Below, piece by piece: positions 23,771 to 35,115 of a stretch of 64,000 nt of DNA. A model generated the notes under the pieces. It made no database searches. It was not told the DNA's origin and was given only the letters and a program-made list of their open reading frames with translations. The stretch's first letter is position 1; each line of letters starts with the position of its first letter. Position numbers and translations under genes: made by a program. This DNA is from Apricaphanius iberus (Eukaryota > Chordata > Actinopteri > Cyprinodontiformes > Aphaniidae): contig JAPXFQ010001341.1 of NCBI GenBank assembly GCA_028564705.1, positions 434,001 to 498,000 on the forward strand, read 5' to 3'.

Positions 23771-26250
23771 ATGAGAGAAATATTCTAGCCAAAGACGTAT
23801 GGGAACGGAAAACTTAGACATTTCCCTTCTCATAAGGATAGTTGAAAGTGACCCAGAATTCAAAACAGCATTCAGCTTGTTCTCTGTGAACATAGGCAGC
23901 TTGGGGTAGCACATCTACCACACCGAGAAGTCTGTGCCGTCTCCAACCTGCTTCTCCAACCATGCAAATTTGTAAATGTCATTGCAGTGGAGAAACAGGC
24001 CAGTCTGGGCAAAACTCTGATAACCCCAATCATCCTTGAGTAATTGAGGTAAACCAGCCAATCAGAACGCGGTAAATAGTCAAGAGTGGGCGTGGAGACC
24101 AGACTTTCCATTGTAGGGCTTTAATATAGAGCTGCATTTGACCATATATCAGGTCTCCGGGTCCATTTTCAGCCCTAAATTGTCATATATAGTGACATAT
24201 ATAGAGGCTAAAAAAGGGTTTCCATTTGTTGAAAATTTTGCTCTAGAATCCCTTTAATATTTACAGCAATACAAACTCATAAAAGCTCCAAGGATTGCAA
24301 GCTCACACGTGTCACCCCAATAATGCATTTAAATGTAAATTAGCTCAAAGGTGAGCTATTCCTTTCCATTCAGAAATTGCAAAACCTTGAAGAAGAAATT
24401 CTATTTACTTGTTAATCGACCTCTAATTACATACATAAAAAAATGTAATTCTCAGAATTACAGTATTACCTCTTTTCATTGGACTTTGAATTGTGTGTGT
24501 TATTATTGTTATGTCATCCTATTCTTATTGTTATTATTGTTATTATTAACTAGTCAATAGTTGAATCATTAATGGACTTATAGTAATCACATCAATGTTT
24601 TTGAATGACAAACATTGGAGTGATTTCTTTAATAAAGTAAAGGTACAAGAACAGACATTAAACAATCAGACATGAAGTACAAATAAAAGGGGAATTACAA
24701 AGGAAAACAAAAATGTCATGTTCAGGGTATCCCTACCTGATGAAAGATTTAACTTTATATTTAACTTTAACGAAATAGCTACCTCTGTCTTAAATGGAAA
24801 GTAAAGAATATTATATCTTTGTGAACATTTTATATGCATTTTTGTATAACCTGCTTTACATATATTTGGGTAAACATTTTATATGTAGTTTCATATGACC
24901 TGCCTTATTATTTCAAAAAGGAACAAGCTTTTTTCACAGAGGAAAGGACACAGAGGAAAGAAAAAGGGAGGGATTCTCTCTGGGCTGTTCAGATACTCCT
25001 TAACGTTGGTCAAGGACAGATTAATGAGTGTAGCACTGTGGGAAAATGCTGAGTTGTTAATCATGTGATTTTTTTTTACTCTGCTTCAATAAAATTGGTG
25101 TACCCTGTGAAAGAGTCAGTCATTGCTGGCAGTCCTGTGGCATTGGCTCCCTGATCAGGTGGGTTAACTCAAACAGAATTCTGTTGTGTGTTGTTTTGTT
25201 TCTCTCTGTTCTGGGTAAAGGTTCTTCAAAGATCTCGCTGAGGACAGTTGGGGCCCTTTAAGACTCGCAAAATAGTTCCAGATTGGTCAACAAGGTTAAT
25301 CCTGAAATACATGATATAAAAAACAAAATAATCCCAACAAAAGGTAACGTTTGGCCATAAGGTTTGGTGAAGAAAAGAGAGGGGGTCTCAAACAGAGTAA
25401 GGACTTTGGGGTCACAGGAAGAGAACTTTAGATAAGCTGATTAGCCAAGCTTTGCTCTTGACCTGGATATTGTTGTGTCACCTAAGAAAAAACTGGGCTG
25501 GGCCACTGTACGTTTGGTTCTGAACACCCTGTTACTAAGCTCAGTGAAGGGGAGGACTTCCACACAACAATGTTTGACCTGGCCTCAAGGTCACCTCTCC
25601 AATGCAGAGCTGAACCACAAACAAAACCAAAGTAATATTGCTGGATACACTGGATCGGGTATGTACTACAGCTTTAGAAGGACAAAAATTGCTAAGTTAG
25701 CTGGAACCTCAAAGATTAGATGTTGAACAAAAACAAAAAGGTGAAATAAAAAATAAAAGTAAAAAAATTGACCTTGAACCAGAACCAAACTAAAGCTCAG
25801 TCGGATGAGGTTGTTGACAAGACTTGGTTCAATTGGGGACCAAAACTACAACACTTTTGTTATTTTTAGCTAAATATCTACATCATCCTTTCCTCCTCCT
25901 CCTTTTCTTTTTGTTTTTGGTCCACTCAGGGTTTGATTGGCATTCACCCCCACCAAACAACCAGACTTCCTGGACAAACAAACTAGAGATCAATTGAAGC
26001 AGATTAAACAAACCTAGTGTGAATTCACCTTTAGTCAGTCAACGTAACATTCCCTTTGTCTGACTCTTTTCTTCTCACCCCGGAGTAAATAAAAAATCTA
26101 TTTAATGACTGGAGGCAGAAGTCTAACTCAGCGATGTCAAATGCACTAAAAAAGAAAGAAAAATGTACTCATTCATAAGGTTACTGAATCCTAAACAAAC
26201 AAAATGAAATCTTTAACAAGCATCATTTTCACATGAACATATGGGGAGCC
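23771..26250. other. Intergenic region between gene A and module 2
   Basis: No gene recognised. It includes a short (TTATTG)n-like run at 24515-24550. A TGGACTTTG at 24480 lacks the rest of the exon-1 module. Around 23.9-24.2 kb the sequence has the look of an interspersed repeat but I cannot identify it. Confidence 0.5.
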
Positions 26251-26895
26251 TAAAGCCTAGTTTATAGTACTCCGTTTTGACGGAGATGGATTGATGCAAC
26301 GCCATTATCCATCCATGCAAGGGCTCTCCATCACATACGCAACAGCGAACGGATTCGAGGTCCATTTTCTAATTATCCGTCTCTGTCAACATAGAGCGTA
26401 TGCATCTGATTGGTCAGTTCAGCAACAGCCAGATATAGTTTTGCCAGGATGGGGCACTATAGTCGCTGTTGAAAGGATAATTTATCTAATCTGTTTTTTC
26501 TGGCGTTTTTGAACACAAGGAGGTGTAGGAAAAGAACAGAAAAGGCTGCTGTGTCTGTTTCCATGTGTTTTTTGAGCATTCTATGAGCTGCACTTCTAGT
26601 AAAAAGCTTTACAGCTTAATAAAACTTACTTTCTGTCGTCCATTGCTCCTTGAGGGGGGAATGAGTTCACAGGCTGAAGAAAAAAACTGAAACAAACTGC
26701 GATAGTAGGCAGATAGTAAGCTTTAGCCGCAATAAAAAGTTAGCACCCCCTGCTGTCCTGGTCGAGAATTGCTTTGCGACGCTGAAAAATCAATGCAGAA
26801 TGAAGAGAAAGAAACTGAGTACCATAAACGAAAAACGTTTCCGTCAAAATGTCCGTGTGCAAATTTGCTGTTGGAGAAGTGTAAACTAGGCTTAA
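26251..26895. mobile_element. Harbinger-type MITE (family H2) with TAA duplication
   Basis: The element is 26254-26892. It begins AGCCTAGTTTATAG and ends GTAAACTAGGCT, an inverted terminal repeat. TAA flanks it at 26251-26253 and 26893-26895, the 3-bp TWA-type target duplication of PIF/Harbinger transposons. The flanking sequence (GGGGAGCC, TAA, GTCATGCCC) exists without the element, in reverse orientation, at about 60530-60596, which confirms the boundaries. Non-coding, 639 bp. Confidence 0.88.
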
Positions 26896-27000
26896 GTCAT
26901 GCCCTTCTACTTCTGGTCCATGGGTCCCCTACTGCAAAGAAAATAAAAAAATAAATGAACGAGAGAGAGAACGATTTTCTGATCCCGTTTGAAATGTGCC
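26896..27000. repeat. Repeat that hosts the H2 MITE
   Basis: The sequence from AGTCATGCCCTTCTACTTC to about TTTTCTGATCCCGTT is similar to the reverse complement of 60490-60596. It is therefore a second, older repeat into which the MITE jumped. Confidence 0.7.
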
Positions 27001-27394
27001 ATGGATTGAACATATAATCTCAGTATATTTTAAAGACGTTTTGATGCAGAGAAAACGCTGTTTTTCGACTGTTGGCAAAAGTTACTTTAGGTTTTGTGTA
27101 AAAACAGTTAGCGGACTACAACTGAAGAAAAAGAAGAAGAATAAGAAGAAGTAGAAGGCTGTAGCCTCCAGGATGACGAAAGGAGCATTAAACGCAGAGA
27201 AAATCAAGTACATAATGTTAGGTTTAATTACATTAAGTCAACAATTACTAAAAAAATGTTCAATAAAAACAAGGTAAAAAGTCAACAATGTGGACCTGAG
27301 GAGATAATCTGATAGAACAAGAAGGCAAAGAAGAATTCAGTCCTGTTTAGTCACCAGCCCTGAATATGTTACATATTCTATGAAATTCAAGTCA

Positions 27395-27544
27395 TAAACT
27401 GTTGTGACATACCTTTAATCTACACATTGGACTTTGTCTTACAAGCTTGTAGCAAGTGTGTGTAAAAATTCAGTCAGTAAATTATACATTTGCTTACTGA
27501 CTGTTGACAGCTGAAGCAAGACTTTTGGATTCATGTAAAACCTG
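27395..27544 (+). promoter_or_regulatory. UGT exon-1/promoter module 2 (upstream of pseudogene B)
   Basis: TGGACTTTG at 27428-27436 is preceded by TTTAATCTACACAT and followed by TCTTACAAGC, close to modules 3-5. GTTGACAGCTGAAGCAAGAC and a splice donor (CCTG, then GTGAGC) at 27545 complete the module. The next UGT coding exon is pseudogene B, 12.6 kb downstream, so the inferred intron has been inflated by the nested transposons at 28-35 kb. Confidence 0.65.
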
Positions 27545-27873
27545 GTGAGCTATTTGATTGCATTTTTTACCTAAACTTGTACGTCTCCTACCATTTGTTT
27601 CAGTTTAACTGTAACAGGCATTGATTTTTTTCATATTTTCTGGTCATCTTTAGTTAAAGTCATATTTGCTGTAAAGACAATTCCTATTCTTGAGAAAATA
27701 ATCTTCCACCAACCAAAACCAGAAACTTTCAAGGAGTCTAATTAATAATGTATTTTAATGTCACAACATAGTTGTTTGACGTATACAGTACATTTATTAA
27801 ATTAATTTCAAGTTGAATATGTATTTATGATTATAGAAAATTGCTAACAGTGTGAGGGCTGTTGTCACACTGA

Positions 27874-28007
27874 TTTATAATAATAATAATAATGCATCAA
27901 ACTTATAAAGCGCTTTTTTGGACACTCAAAGACGCTTTACAAAAATCCCATTATTCATTCACTCTCACATTCACACACTAGTGGAAGCAAGCTACAATCG
28001 TAGCCAC
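27874..28007 (+). repeat. Repeat family R, copy 2, left half
   Basis: An (AAT)n run is followed by ATAAAGCGCTTTTTTGGACA and continues to GTAGCCAC, where the family resemblance stops abruptly. The family continues at 35116. See the right half. Confidence 0.85.
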
Positions 28008-28322
28008 GATCATCTGCACCTGTGTCGTCCTGAACCTCCAGAGCTCTGCCCCTGATTACCCATTGACTTCACCTGTTCCTCCTTGTCTCCCCTTGTATAA
28101 GAACTAGAGAGAGCTTCAGTCCTCGCTGGATCATTGTGCACTCAGTGTATACTGTCTCGCCTTATGTTGCTGCATGAACAATAAAAGAGCATCTTACCTG
28201 GAACTCTGCTTCTGGCTGCTTGTTTTTTTGGTTGTTGATGGAGGAACACAGAATCACAGAGCGAAAAAACGAGAGGAAGAAAAGAGTAACTTTCACGAGC
28301 CTCGCCCCACGCGGTGTGGGAC

Positions 28323-29567
28323 ATGGCGGAGAAATCAGCTGGAAACGAACGAGGAGTAGAGGCGGTTGAGCACGACTGCTCTGTGAATGGGTCAGAGATA
28401 GGTAACTGGGTAGATATAGATTTTGAGGACGGGAGAGAGGAAGAAAATGAGGGGGAGAAGAGGGAAAAGGAAATAGTAAGGGTAAGTCGTACAAAAAGGA
28501 AAAAGTTATCAACAGGGGACGGAAATGAGAGCGACGAGAGTGAGGAGGGAGGGTCTGAAGAAATACAACAGATAAGACCAGAGAAACTTATTGTAATAAT
28601 AAGATTTAATGAAAAGGGACAAGAAAACATGAAGAAAATAAATCCTTTCTTGCTAACACGTGCTCTGGCCAGTAAGATTGGGGAGATACAGTATGCAAAG
28701 GTATTAGATGATGGGAATTTGATGGTTAGATGTAATAATAAAGAACAAATGGAAAAGTCACTGAAATTAAAAGAACTAGGAAAAAATAAGGTGAACAGCA
28801 CGGGGAGAGTGGGAGCACGAAATGGTGGATGGTGTAAAGGAGTGATAACAGGGTTGCCTTTGAGTGTTGGAATGGAGGAGCTTAAGATGAGCATTAAGGG
28901 AGGTAAGGTGAAGGAAGTACAAAGGATGAAAACTAATAAGGAAGGAATGGGTAAGGATAGTGAAACGGTAGTGATTGAGTTTGAAGGGGGAAATGTACCC
29001 AAGAGAGTGTTCCTGGGATTTGTGAGCTTCCCAGTAAGAATGTATGTTCCAAAACCATTGAGATGCTACAAATGCCAAAGGTTTGGTCACAAAACCTTAA
29101 TCTGTAAGGAGAAGAGGAGGTGTGCAAGATGTGGGGGAGACCATGAATATGGGAAATGTGGAACAGGGGTTCAGCCCAAGTGCTGTAATTTTGGAGGGGC
29201 ACACAGTGTGGCCTATGGTGGGTGTGAGATTATGAGAAGAGAGACAAATATTCAAAAAGTAAGGGTGGAAAAGAAAATTTCTTATGCAGAAGCTGTGAGA
29301 GTGTCAAGAGTTCAGAACAGGGAAATGAATGAAAGGAGAGGGGTGGAGGTTCAAGAGCCACAACTAAGAGTAACTGACAGGATACATGTGGATAAAAGGG
29401 ATTTAGTGACATTCATTGCAGGAGTTGAAGTAAAATCAAAGAATGCTAAAATCCAGCATATTGTTAAGGCAGCGGTGAATCATCTAGGATTAATAGGACT
29501 GTCATGGGAAGAAGTGAGGGAGAATCTTACTAATCAGTCGAGTCAGGATGTTATATGGGTTGGTTAA
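28323..29567 (+). CDS. I-clade LINE ORF1 (gag-like, zinc knuckles)
   Basis: This RNA-binding protein of the LINE has about 414 residues and an intact frame. The N-terminus is acidic (EDGREEENEGEKREKE). The C-terminal half has CCHC knuckles: CYKCQRFGHKTLIC is complete, CARCGGDHEYGKC follows, and in a third, KCCNFGGAHSVAYGGC, the expected second Cys is Phe. I prefer the start at 28323 (MAEKSAG), but the frame also opens at 28314. Its stop overlaps the start of ORF2 by 13 bases, an arrangement common in this LINE group. Confidence 0.85.
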   Translation: MAEKSAGNERGVEAVEHDCSVNGSEIGNWVDIDFEDGREEENEGEKREKEIVRVSRTKRKKLSTGDGNESDESEEGGSEEIQQIRPEKLIVIIRFNEKGQENMKKINPFLLTRALASKIGEIQYAKVLDDGNLMVRCNNKEQMEKSLKLKELGKNKVNSTGRVGARNGGWCKGVITGLPLSVGMEELKMSIKGGKVKEVQRMKTNKEGMGKDSETVVIEFEGGNVPKRVFLGFVSFPVRMYVPKPLRCYKCQRFGHKTLICKEKRRCARCGGDHEYGKCGTGVQPKCCNFGGAHSVAYGGCEIMRRETNIQKVRVEKKISYAEAVRVSRVQNREMNERRGVEVQEPQLRVTDRIHVDKRDLVTFIAGVEVKSKNAKIQHIVKAAVNHLGLIGLSWEEVRENLTNQSSQDVIWVG

Positions 29568-32500
29568 TAATACTTATGGTGATCCTTTTACAATGGAATT
29601 CTAGGAGTTTAATGACTAATAGACAGGAATTCAAGCAATTTGTTAAAGAAATGGCAGTAGAACCGGATATAATTTGTGTTCAAGAAACCTGGCTAAAACC
29701 AAACATAGATTTTGTGATACATGGGTATACAATGATAAGGAGAGACAGAGAGCATGGGGGTGGTGGAGGGTGTACCACATTTATCAAGCATAGCATTTCT
29801 TATAGGGTACTGGAAAAGGGAGATAATCAAGAATATTTTGTGGTTGAAATATGGGAGAGGGGAGAGAAGATGATTATAATTAACTATTATAATCCATGCA
29901 AGAGGTTTGAAATGGATAAACTGCTGGGGATATCAGGACAAGACAGGCAAAGGATAATATGGTGTGCAGATTTCAATGCTCATAGCACATTGTGGGGGGG
30001 GGGGGGATTACAAACAGACTCAAATGGAAAAATAATTGAAGATCTGATGGATGAAAGAAATCTGGTATGTATGAATGATGGAAGAGGAACAAGGGTGAAT
30101 GTAGCAACAGGTACTGAATCAGCATTGGATATCACTTTAGTCTCTAGCTCCATTGCTGGAATTTGTAATTGGGAGGTATGGACAGAATCAACAGTAGGTA
30201 GTGATCACTACCCCGTGGCATGTTTTGTAGGAGAGAGAATAGGGTCAAGTGCAAAGATACAAAGATCAAAGTGGGTTTTTGCAAAGGCAAAATGGGACAA
30301 ATTCTAGGAAGTATGTGAGGAGACGATTGCCACAATTGACATGTCTGGAGATATAGAGAAAATAAATGATCAGGTCACGTCCAAAATCATTAGGGCAGCA
30401 GAAGAGACTATTCCTAGGAGAAAAGGTTTAATGAGAAAGAAACTGGTTCCATGGTGGACAGAAGAGTGTCGTCAGGCGGTCAGAAACAGAAACAGAGCAT
30501 TTAGGCAACTTAAAAGAAGTCATAATATGCTACAATTAATTCAGTATAAAAAGGCACAGGCAGTAGTGAGGAGAAAGATTCGCCAGGCTAAAAGGGCAAG
30601 TTGGAGAAAGTTTTGTGATGAGATAGGAAGAACAGCACCTGTGGGTGAGGTATGGGAGATGATAAAGAAGATGGATGGAGAAAGAAGCATATGGGAGTAT
30701 CCAGTCATGATGCTAGGGGAGGAAACTGCAGTCTCTAATAGAGAAAAGACAGAGATAATGGCTAAGTCATTTGCAAAGGTACACAGCATGGATAATCTGT
30801 CAGAAAAAGGGAAGAGGAGAAGAGAAAGGACAATGAGTCAATATCCAGGAGTGTTAAACAGGAGGGAGGAAAAAGGTGAATCCATGGATGAACCATTTTC
30901 TTTAGCAGAGATAATGAGGGCCATAAGTAAATCTAAACCAACTTCACCTGGTAGGGATAGGATATGTTATGTACTGTTAAAACATCTAGGAGTAGGAGCA
31001 TTATCAAAACTACTCCAATTTTACAACAACGTATGGAAAGAGGGAAGGTTACCAAATGCATGGAAAGAAGCAGTAGTTATACCAATCAGAAAATCGGGTA
31101 AGGATCCATCAAAACCTACTAGTTATAGACCAATAGCATTTACATCAAACCTTTGCAAAGTAATGGAAAGGATGTTAACTGAGAGATTATCATATGACCT
31201 CGAAAAGAGAGAAATGTTGGCAAAATATAAAAGTGGTTTTAGGAAAGGACGAAATACAATGGATGCAGTGATAAGGTTAGAAACTGAGATAAGAAGAGCA
31301 CAGGCAAATAAGGAATCCGTAGTTGCAGTATTTTTTTATATTGAAAAAGCCTATTACATGATGTGGAAGGAAGGAGTGTTGATAAAAATGTCCATGATGG
31401 GAGTGAGAGGGAAGGCTTTTAATTGGATAAAGGATTTTCTGTTTGGAAGGAAAATACAGGTAAGGGTAGAATCAGATTTATCAAGTCAATATGGGGTTGA
31501 GAATGGGACTCCTCAAGGCAGTGTAATCAGTCCATTACTCTTCACCATCATGATAAATGATGTATTTTCAAAGATACCAGCAGATATAGGTAGGTCTCTT
31601 TTTGCGGATAATGGAGCATTGTGGAAGAGAGGAAGAAATGTGGCACATGTTATTGGCAAAGTACAAGGAGTTGTTGATAAGGTGGTAGAGTGGGGTTGGG
31701 ACTGAGGGTGTCGGTTCTCAGTTGAGAAAACCCATACAGTAATTTTCAGCAGGAAAAGAATAGGGGAAGAACTGAAATTAAGGGTGTATGGAAATGAATT
31801 AGAAAGGGTTGGAACGTTTAGATTTCTTGGAATCGTATTTGATTCATGATTAACATGGGCAGATCACATTAGTAGGATAGTAGAAAAGTGTAAAAAAGTG
31901 ATAAACTTGATGAGATGTTTCACAGGTAGGCAATGGGGAGCTACTTGCTCAGCGCTGAGGATAATATATGTAGCATTGATCAGGTCAGTATTCGATTATG
32001 GCAGTATTGCATATGGGTCAGCAGCTAGATCTCAACTAAAAAGAATAGATTTAATTCAGGCACAGGCACTGAGAGTCTGTAGCGGGGCTTTAAGGACATC
32101 GCCAGTGCCTGCTTTACAGGTACAGATGGGAGAAATGCCATTAGAGCTGAGAAGGAAACAGATGATGGGGAGTTACTGGGTAAATTTGCAGGGACACAAC
32201 GATTCTCACCCTACAAAATAAGTTCTGCTGGAGTGCTGGGAAGATGGGAAGAGTCAGGTGGAAAATTTTGGACGGATAGGGAAAGATGTGGCAAAAGAAC
32301 TGGGAATTTTGGGAATGAAGATAAGTCCTACAGTTGTATACCCAAAAGTACCACCTTGGTTGCTGGAAGTGCCGTTTATAGACTGGCATTTATTTGAAAT
32401 GAAAAGAAAAGGAAAAGTTCAAAAAGACCTTGTAAGTGAGTTCAACTGCCATGTAATCGAAATGTAAAGAGATCACATAATGGTCTATACAGCTGGAGCC

Positions 32501-33402
32501 AAGGAACCTGAGACCAGAGCAACGGGATTTGGGGTAGTTGTACCAGCAAAAGGAATTGGGGTAAATAGGAGAATTGTCCAGGGTGTACCCCGCCTCTCGC
32601 CCGTTGACAGCTGGAGATAGGCACCAGCCCCCCCGCGACCCATTAAGGATTAAGCGGTTAAGAAAATGGATGGAGGAGAACTTCAAATAAGTTAGGGGTA
32701 TACACAGTAGAGATGATGGCAGTGCTGGTGGCTGTAAAATGGGTGGAAGAAACTAGACATGAAAAGGTAATTATTTGTTCAGATTCATCATCAGTGTTGA
32801 TAAGCTTGGAATCATTACGCTCCAAAAGCCGCCAAGATATATTACATCAAGTGCTTCAGTCAGTAACCAAAATAGTGAATAGTGGAGGGCAGGTTAAATT
32901 TATGTGGGTTCCAGCACATGTAGGTTTGAGAGGGAATGATAGAATAGAGATGGAATTAAATACAAGTAAGGCAGAAGTTAAGAGTGTAATCTTAGAGTAA
33001 ACCTAATGTGGCAGGACTGGTGGGGTAGAGAGCAGAAAGGAAGACATCTATATAATATTCAAAATAGTATCAGAGTCACTAGATTAGAAAAGGGACACAG
33101 GAGAGAGGAAGTGGTGATTATGAGACTAAGATTAGGGCATTGTTCACTGAATAGATCACTTAAATTTATAGGAAAGCATCTGACAGGACTGTGTGAGAGG
33201 TGTCAGGAAGGAGAGGAATCAGTGGATCCTGTAATCTTGTAATGTAGGGCATACGAAGCACAGAGGGAGGACATGAGGAATAATTTTAGGGAGTTAGGAG
33301 TCCACGAATTCAATTTAAAAGAAATACTGAAAGTGAGTGAGAGAGCACGGGTCAGGATAGTGATGAGATTTTTGAGAGACACTGGGCTTTTTTATAGGAT
33401 TT
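29555..33402 (+). pseudogene. I-clade LINE ORF2 (endonuclease-RT-RNase H), broken
   Basis: The same reading frame runs from 29555 nearly to 33400, interrupted by stops at 30305, 31703, 31847, 32219 and 32465. Residues 11-250 form the AP-endonuclease (QWNSRSL, then CVQETWLKP, ADFNAHS and GSDHYPV). The reverse transcriptase follows at about 30900-31650. Its motif A reads FFYIEKAYY where an Asp is expected, and its motif C reads LFADNGA where FADD is expected, so two catalytic acids are lost. RNase H lies at about 32470-33000, with the first catalytic Asp replaced (YTAGAKEP) but ICSDSS and the VPAHVG block kept. A 100-bp insertion interrupts it at 32574. It could not drive its own movement. Confidence 0.9.
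32567..32680 (+). mobile_element. 100-bp LINE/SINE tail inserted in the LINE RNase H region
   Basis: The insertion is 32574-32673, flanked by AGGAGAA at 32567-32573 and 32674-32680. It begins near CAGGGTGTACCCCGCCTCTC, contains CAGCCCCCCCGCGACCC and ends AAGAAAATGGATGG, the common 3' end of a very abundant fish retroposon. Removing it and one repeat copy restores the ORF2 reading frame. Confidence 0.85.
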
Positions 33403-33666
33403 GAAGAAGATTAAGAATTATACAAGAGTTAAAATAAGGTTGTGGTTTTTTTATTTATTTATTTTTTTTGTTAAAAAACATAGACTGTTAAAAAGAAATA
33501 GGTTTGTGAGTGTGGGGGTAAACCTATTGTCTAACCCACACTCCAGAGCAGAAGGGGACGGTAATGCACCTAAAGCTGGATGCCAACCGCCGTAAAACTC
33601 GAAGAGGAAGAAGAAGAACTCTGCTTCTGCGCCTGGGTCCTTCTTGCAGCACAAATCCCTGACAGA

Positions 33667-34113
33667 ATGATCCAGCCAAGAAAGATGGACCAAGCGGAAG
33701 CTCCAGACGCCGACCTCCTGCGGTATCTCTGGTGCAGGCTGAACAAGATCTCCGGCTTCGCCAGTCCCTCTGCTCGCCTCGCTGCTCTGGAGGATTACAT
33801 CCTGGACCTCTTTCCCCATTTCTGCTCCAGCCTTAACCCGTTCGATGCGGAGGATTTGGAGGAGGCAGCCGACGACGCCCTCCTTGCAGCGGAGGATGAG
33901 CTGTCTCCTGCTGGGAGGCAGTCCGCTTCCACCCACGTCGGCTCAGTCTCCATGCTCCGCGCGCCGCCGATCCTCTCTCCGGCAGTCTTCGCTCCTCTCC
34001 CGACTGCGTCATCGTGGGCTTCCCCTGTTTCAGCCAGCCGTCCAGCTGCGCCTAGAACGCAGACTTCTTCTGCCAGCCCAAAACTGGGAACCCCTCTACG
34101 TCAGCGAAGATGA
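33667..34113 (+). CDS. Gag-like protein of the LTR-type element
   Basis: The frame begins three bases after the 5' terminal repeat (MIQPRKMDQ) and encodes 148 residues. The first 60 are helical and compact (LRYLWCRLNKISG, then LAALEDYILDLFPHFCSSL). An acidic stretch follows (DAEDLEEAADDALLAAEDEL) and then a Pro/Ser/Ala-rich part. Position and composition suggest a shortened gag of a non-autonomous element. I see no zinc knuckle, protease or polymerase. Confidence 0.55.
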   Translation: MIQPRKMDQAEAPDADLLRYLWCRLNKISGFASPSARLAALEDYILDLFPHFCSSLNPFDAEDLEEAADDALLAAEDELSPAGRQSASTHVGSVSMLRAPPILSPAVFAPLPTASSWASPVSASRPAAPRTQTSSASPKLGTPLRQRR

Positions 34114-34626
34114 GGTGTTCGAGTTCTTTCACGGGGACAGACTCTAGTACCTCTACTCCAGAGGGCAGCCAGATCCTTGTCGCAAGTGGCAACACAGACG
34201 CCGCAGAGCTGCGCCGGAGTATCCTCCCTCGTGCTGGTCAGCCTGGGAGGACAATGAGGAGAAGTATGTGGAGCAGCAGACCTCGCTCATCGGCTCTGGG
34301 CTCGCATACTGCACTACTGGAACCGGTCCACGCATGCATGAGCGTCAGTCTCCACTACGCAGCTGAAGGCAAGAGGCTCCTCCACCACCTCGCTTCAGAC
34401 GGCGCCGACGGGAAGGAGCGGCTTCCGAGTCGCCGAAGTTGGCGTCTGCTCCACCTTCTCCCTCCTTCAGTCTCTGCTCCCCGAGCCAGCGGACCCCCTT
34501 CAGTATCTGTTCCCAGAGCCCGCAGAGCTCCACCACCAGAGTTGCTGGATTTGCCGCTGCTGCCGCCAGAGCTGCTGGATCGGCTGCCGCCTCCAGATAT
34601 GCTGGATCTGCTGCCACCGCTGCCAC

Positions 34627-35022
34627 CGGGCCGTGCGCCTGTCTCCTGACCCGTCAAGGGATGTCTGTCCAGTTTCCTGCTGGACCTCCAGGTCCCCAAG
34701 AGAGGACCACCGGGCCATCCGCCCGTCTCCTGTCCCACCAAGGGACGTCCGTTAAGCTTCCCGCTGGACCTCCAGGTCTCCAAGAGAGGACCACCGGGCC
34801 GTGGGCCTGTCTCCTGTCCCGTCAAGGCATGTCTGTCCAGTTTCCTGCTGGACCTCCAGGTCCCCTGGAGAGGACCGCCGGACCATCCGGCCGTTTCCCG
34901 TCCCGCCAGGGGACATCCGCCAGTCTTTCGTCCAGCCAGAGGACGCCTTTCGGGCCGTCCGCCCGACTCCCGTCCCGCCAGGAGACGTCCGCCAGTCTTA
35001 CGTCCAGCCAGGGGACCACATG
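34627..35022 (+). repeat. 84-bp minisatellite inside the LTR-type element
   Basis: Units marked by CGGGCC or CGGACC start at 34627, 34711, 34795 and 34879, with exact 84-bp spacing, then a shorter one at 34951. Since 84 is a multiple of three, the repeat keeps the reading frame; one frame gives a 28-residue unit containing PAGPPG and ERTTGP. It accounts for much of the GC-rich internal part. Confidence 0.88.
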
Positions 35023-35115
35023 CCATCCACGCCTGAACAATAAATGAGCACCTTACCTGGAACTCTGCTTCTGCGCCTGGGTCCTTCGTCCTTTCTGCAG
35101 CACAAATTCCTGACA

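Larger units (their letters stand above)
28201..33629 (+). mobile_element. I-clade (Nimb-like) LINE, full length, inactivated
   Basis: The element spans 28215-33615. It is flanked by a perfect 14-bp duplication GAACTCTGCTTCTG at 28201-28214 and 33616-33629, and ends in a (GAA)n-rich tail after GCCAACCGCCGTAAAACTCG. It carries ORF1 with zinc knuckles, and ORF2 with AP endonuclease, reverse transcriptase and RNase H. RNase H in ORF2 points to the I group. It is essentially complete at about 5.4 kb but has several stop codons and altered catalytic residues. Confidence 0.92.
28008..35115 (+). mobile_element. LTR-type retrotransposon, non-autonomous, split by a LINE
   Basis: The element sits inside repeat R, with CAC on both sides (28005-28007 and 35116-35118). 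The 5' terminal repeat runs 28008-28214 and, after the LINE, 33630-33664. It contains a TATA-like TGTATAAGA at 28094, AATAAA at 28180 and the end GCAGCACAAATCCCTGACA. A matching 82-bp end (TGAACAATAAA to CTGACA, 35034-35115) is the 3' terminal repeat, which lacks the upstream 170 bases. The canonical 5' TG is not seen and no pol gene remains, so I call it LTR-like with caution. The internal part (33665-35033) encodes a gag-like frame and an 84-bp tandem repeat. Confidence 0.7.

Noticed and set aside
24480..24488. Another TGGACTTTG, upstream of module 2
   Set aside because: The bases after it, the exon-like block and a GT donor at the usual distance are all missing; it is likely a chance match in AT-rich sequence or a relic beyond recognition.
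28142..29002. 286-codon open frame on the minus strand
   Set aside because: It is the antisense shadow of the purine-rich LINE ORF1 and gives a Ser/Pro/Leu-rich product without domains.
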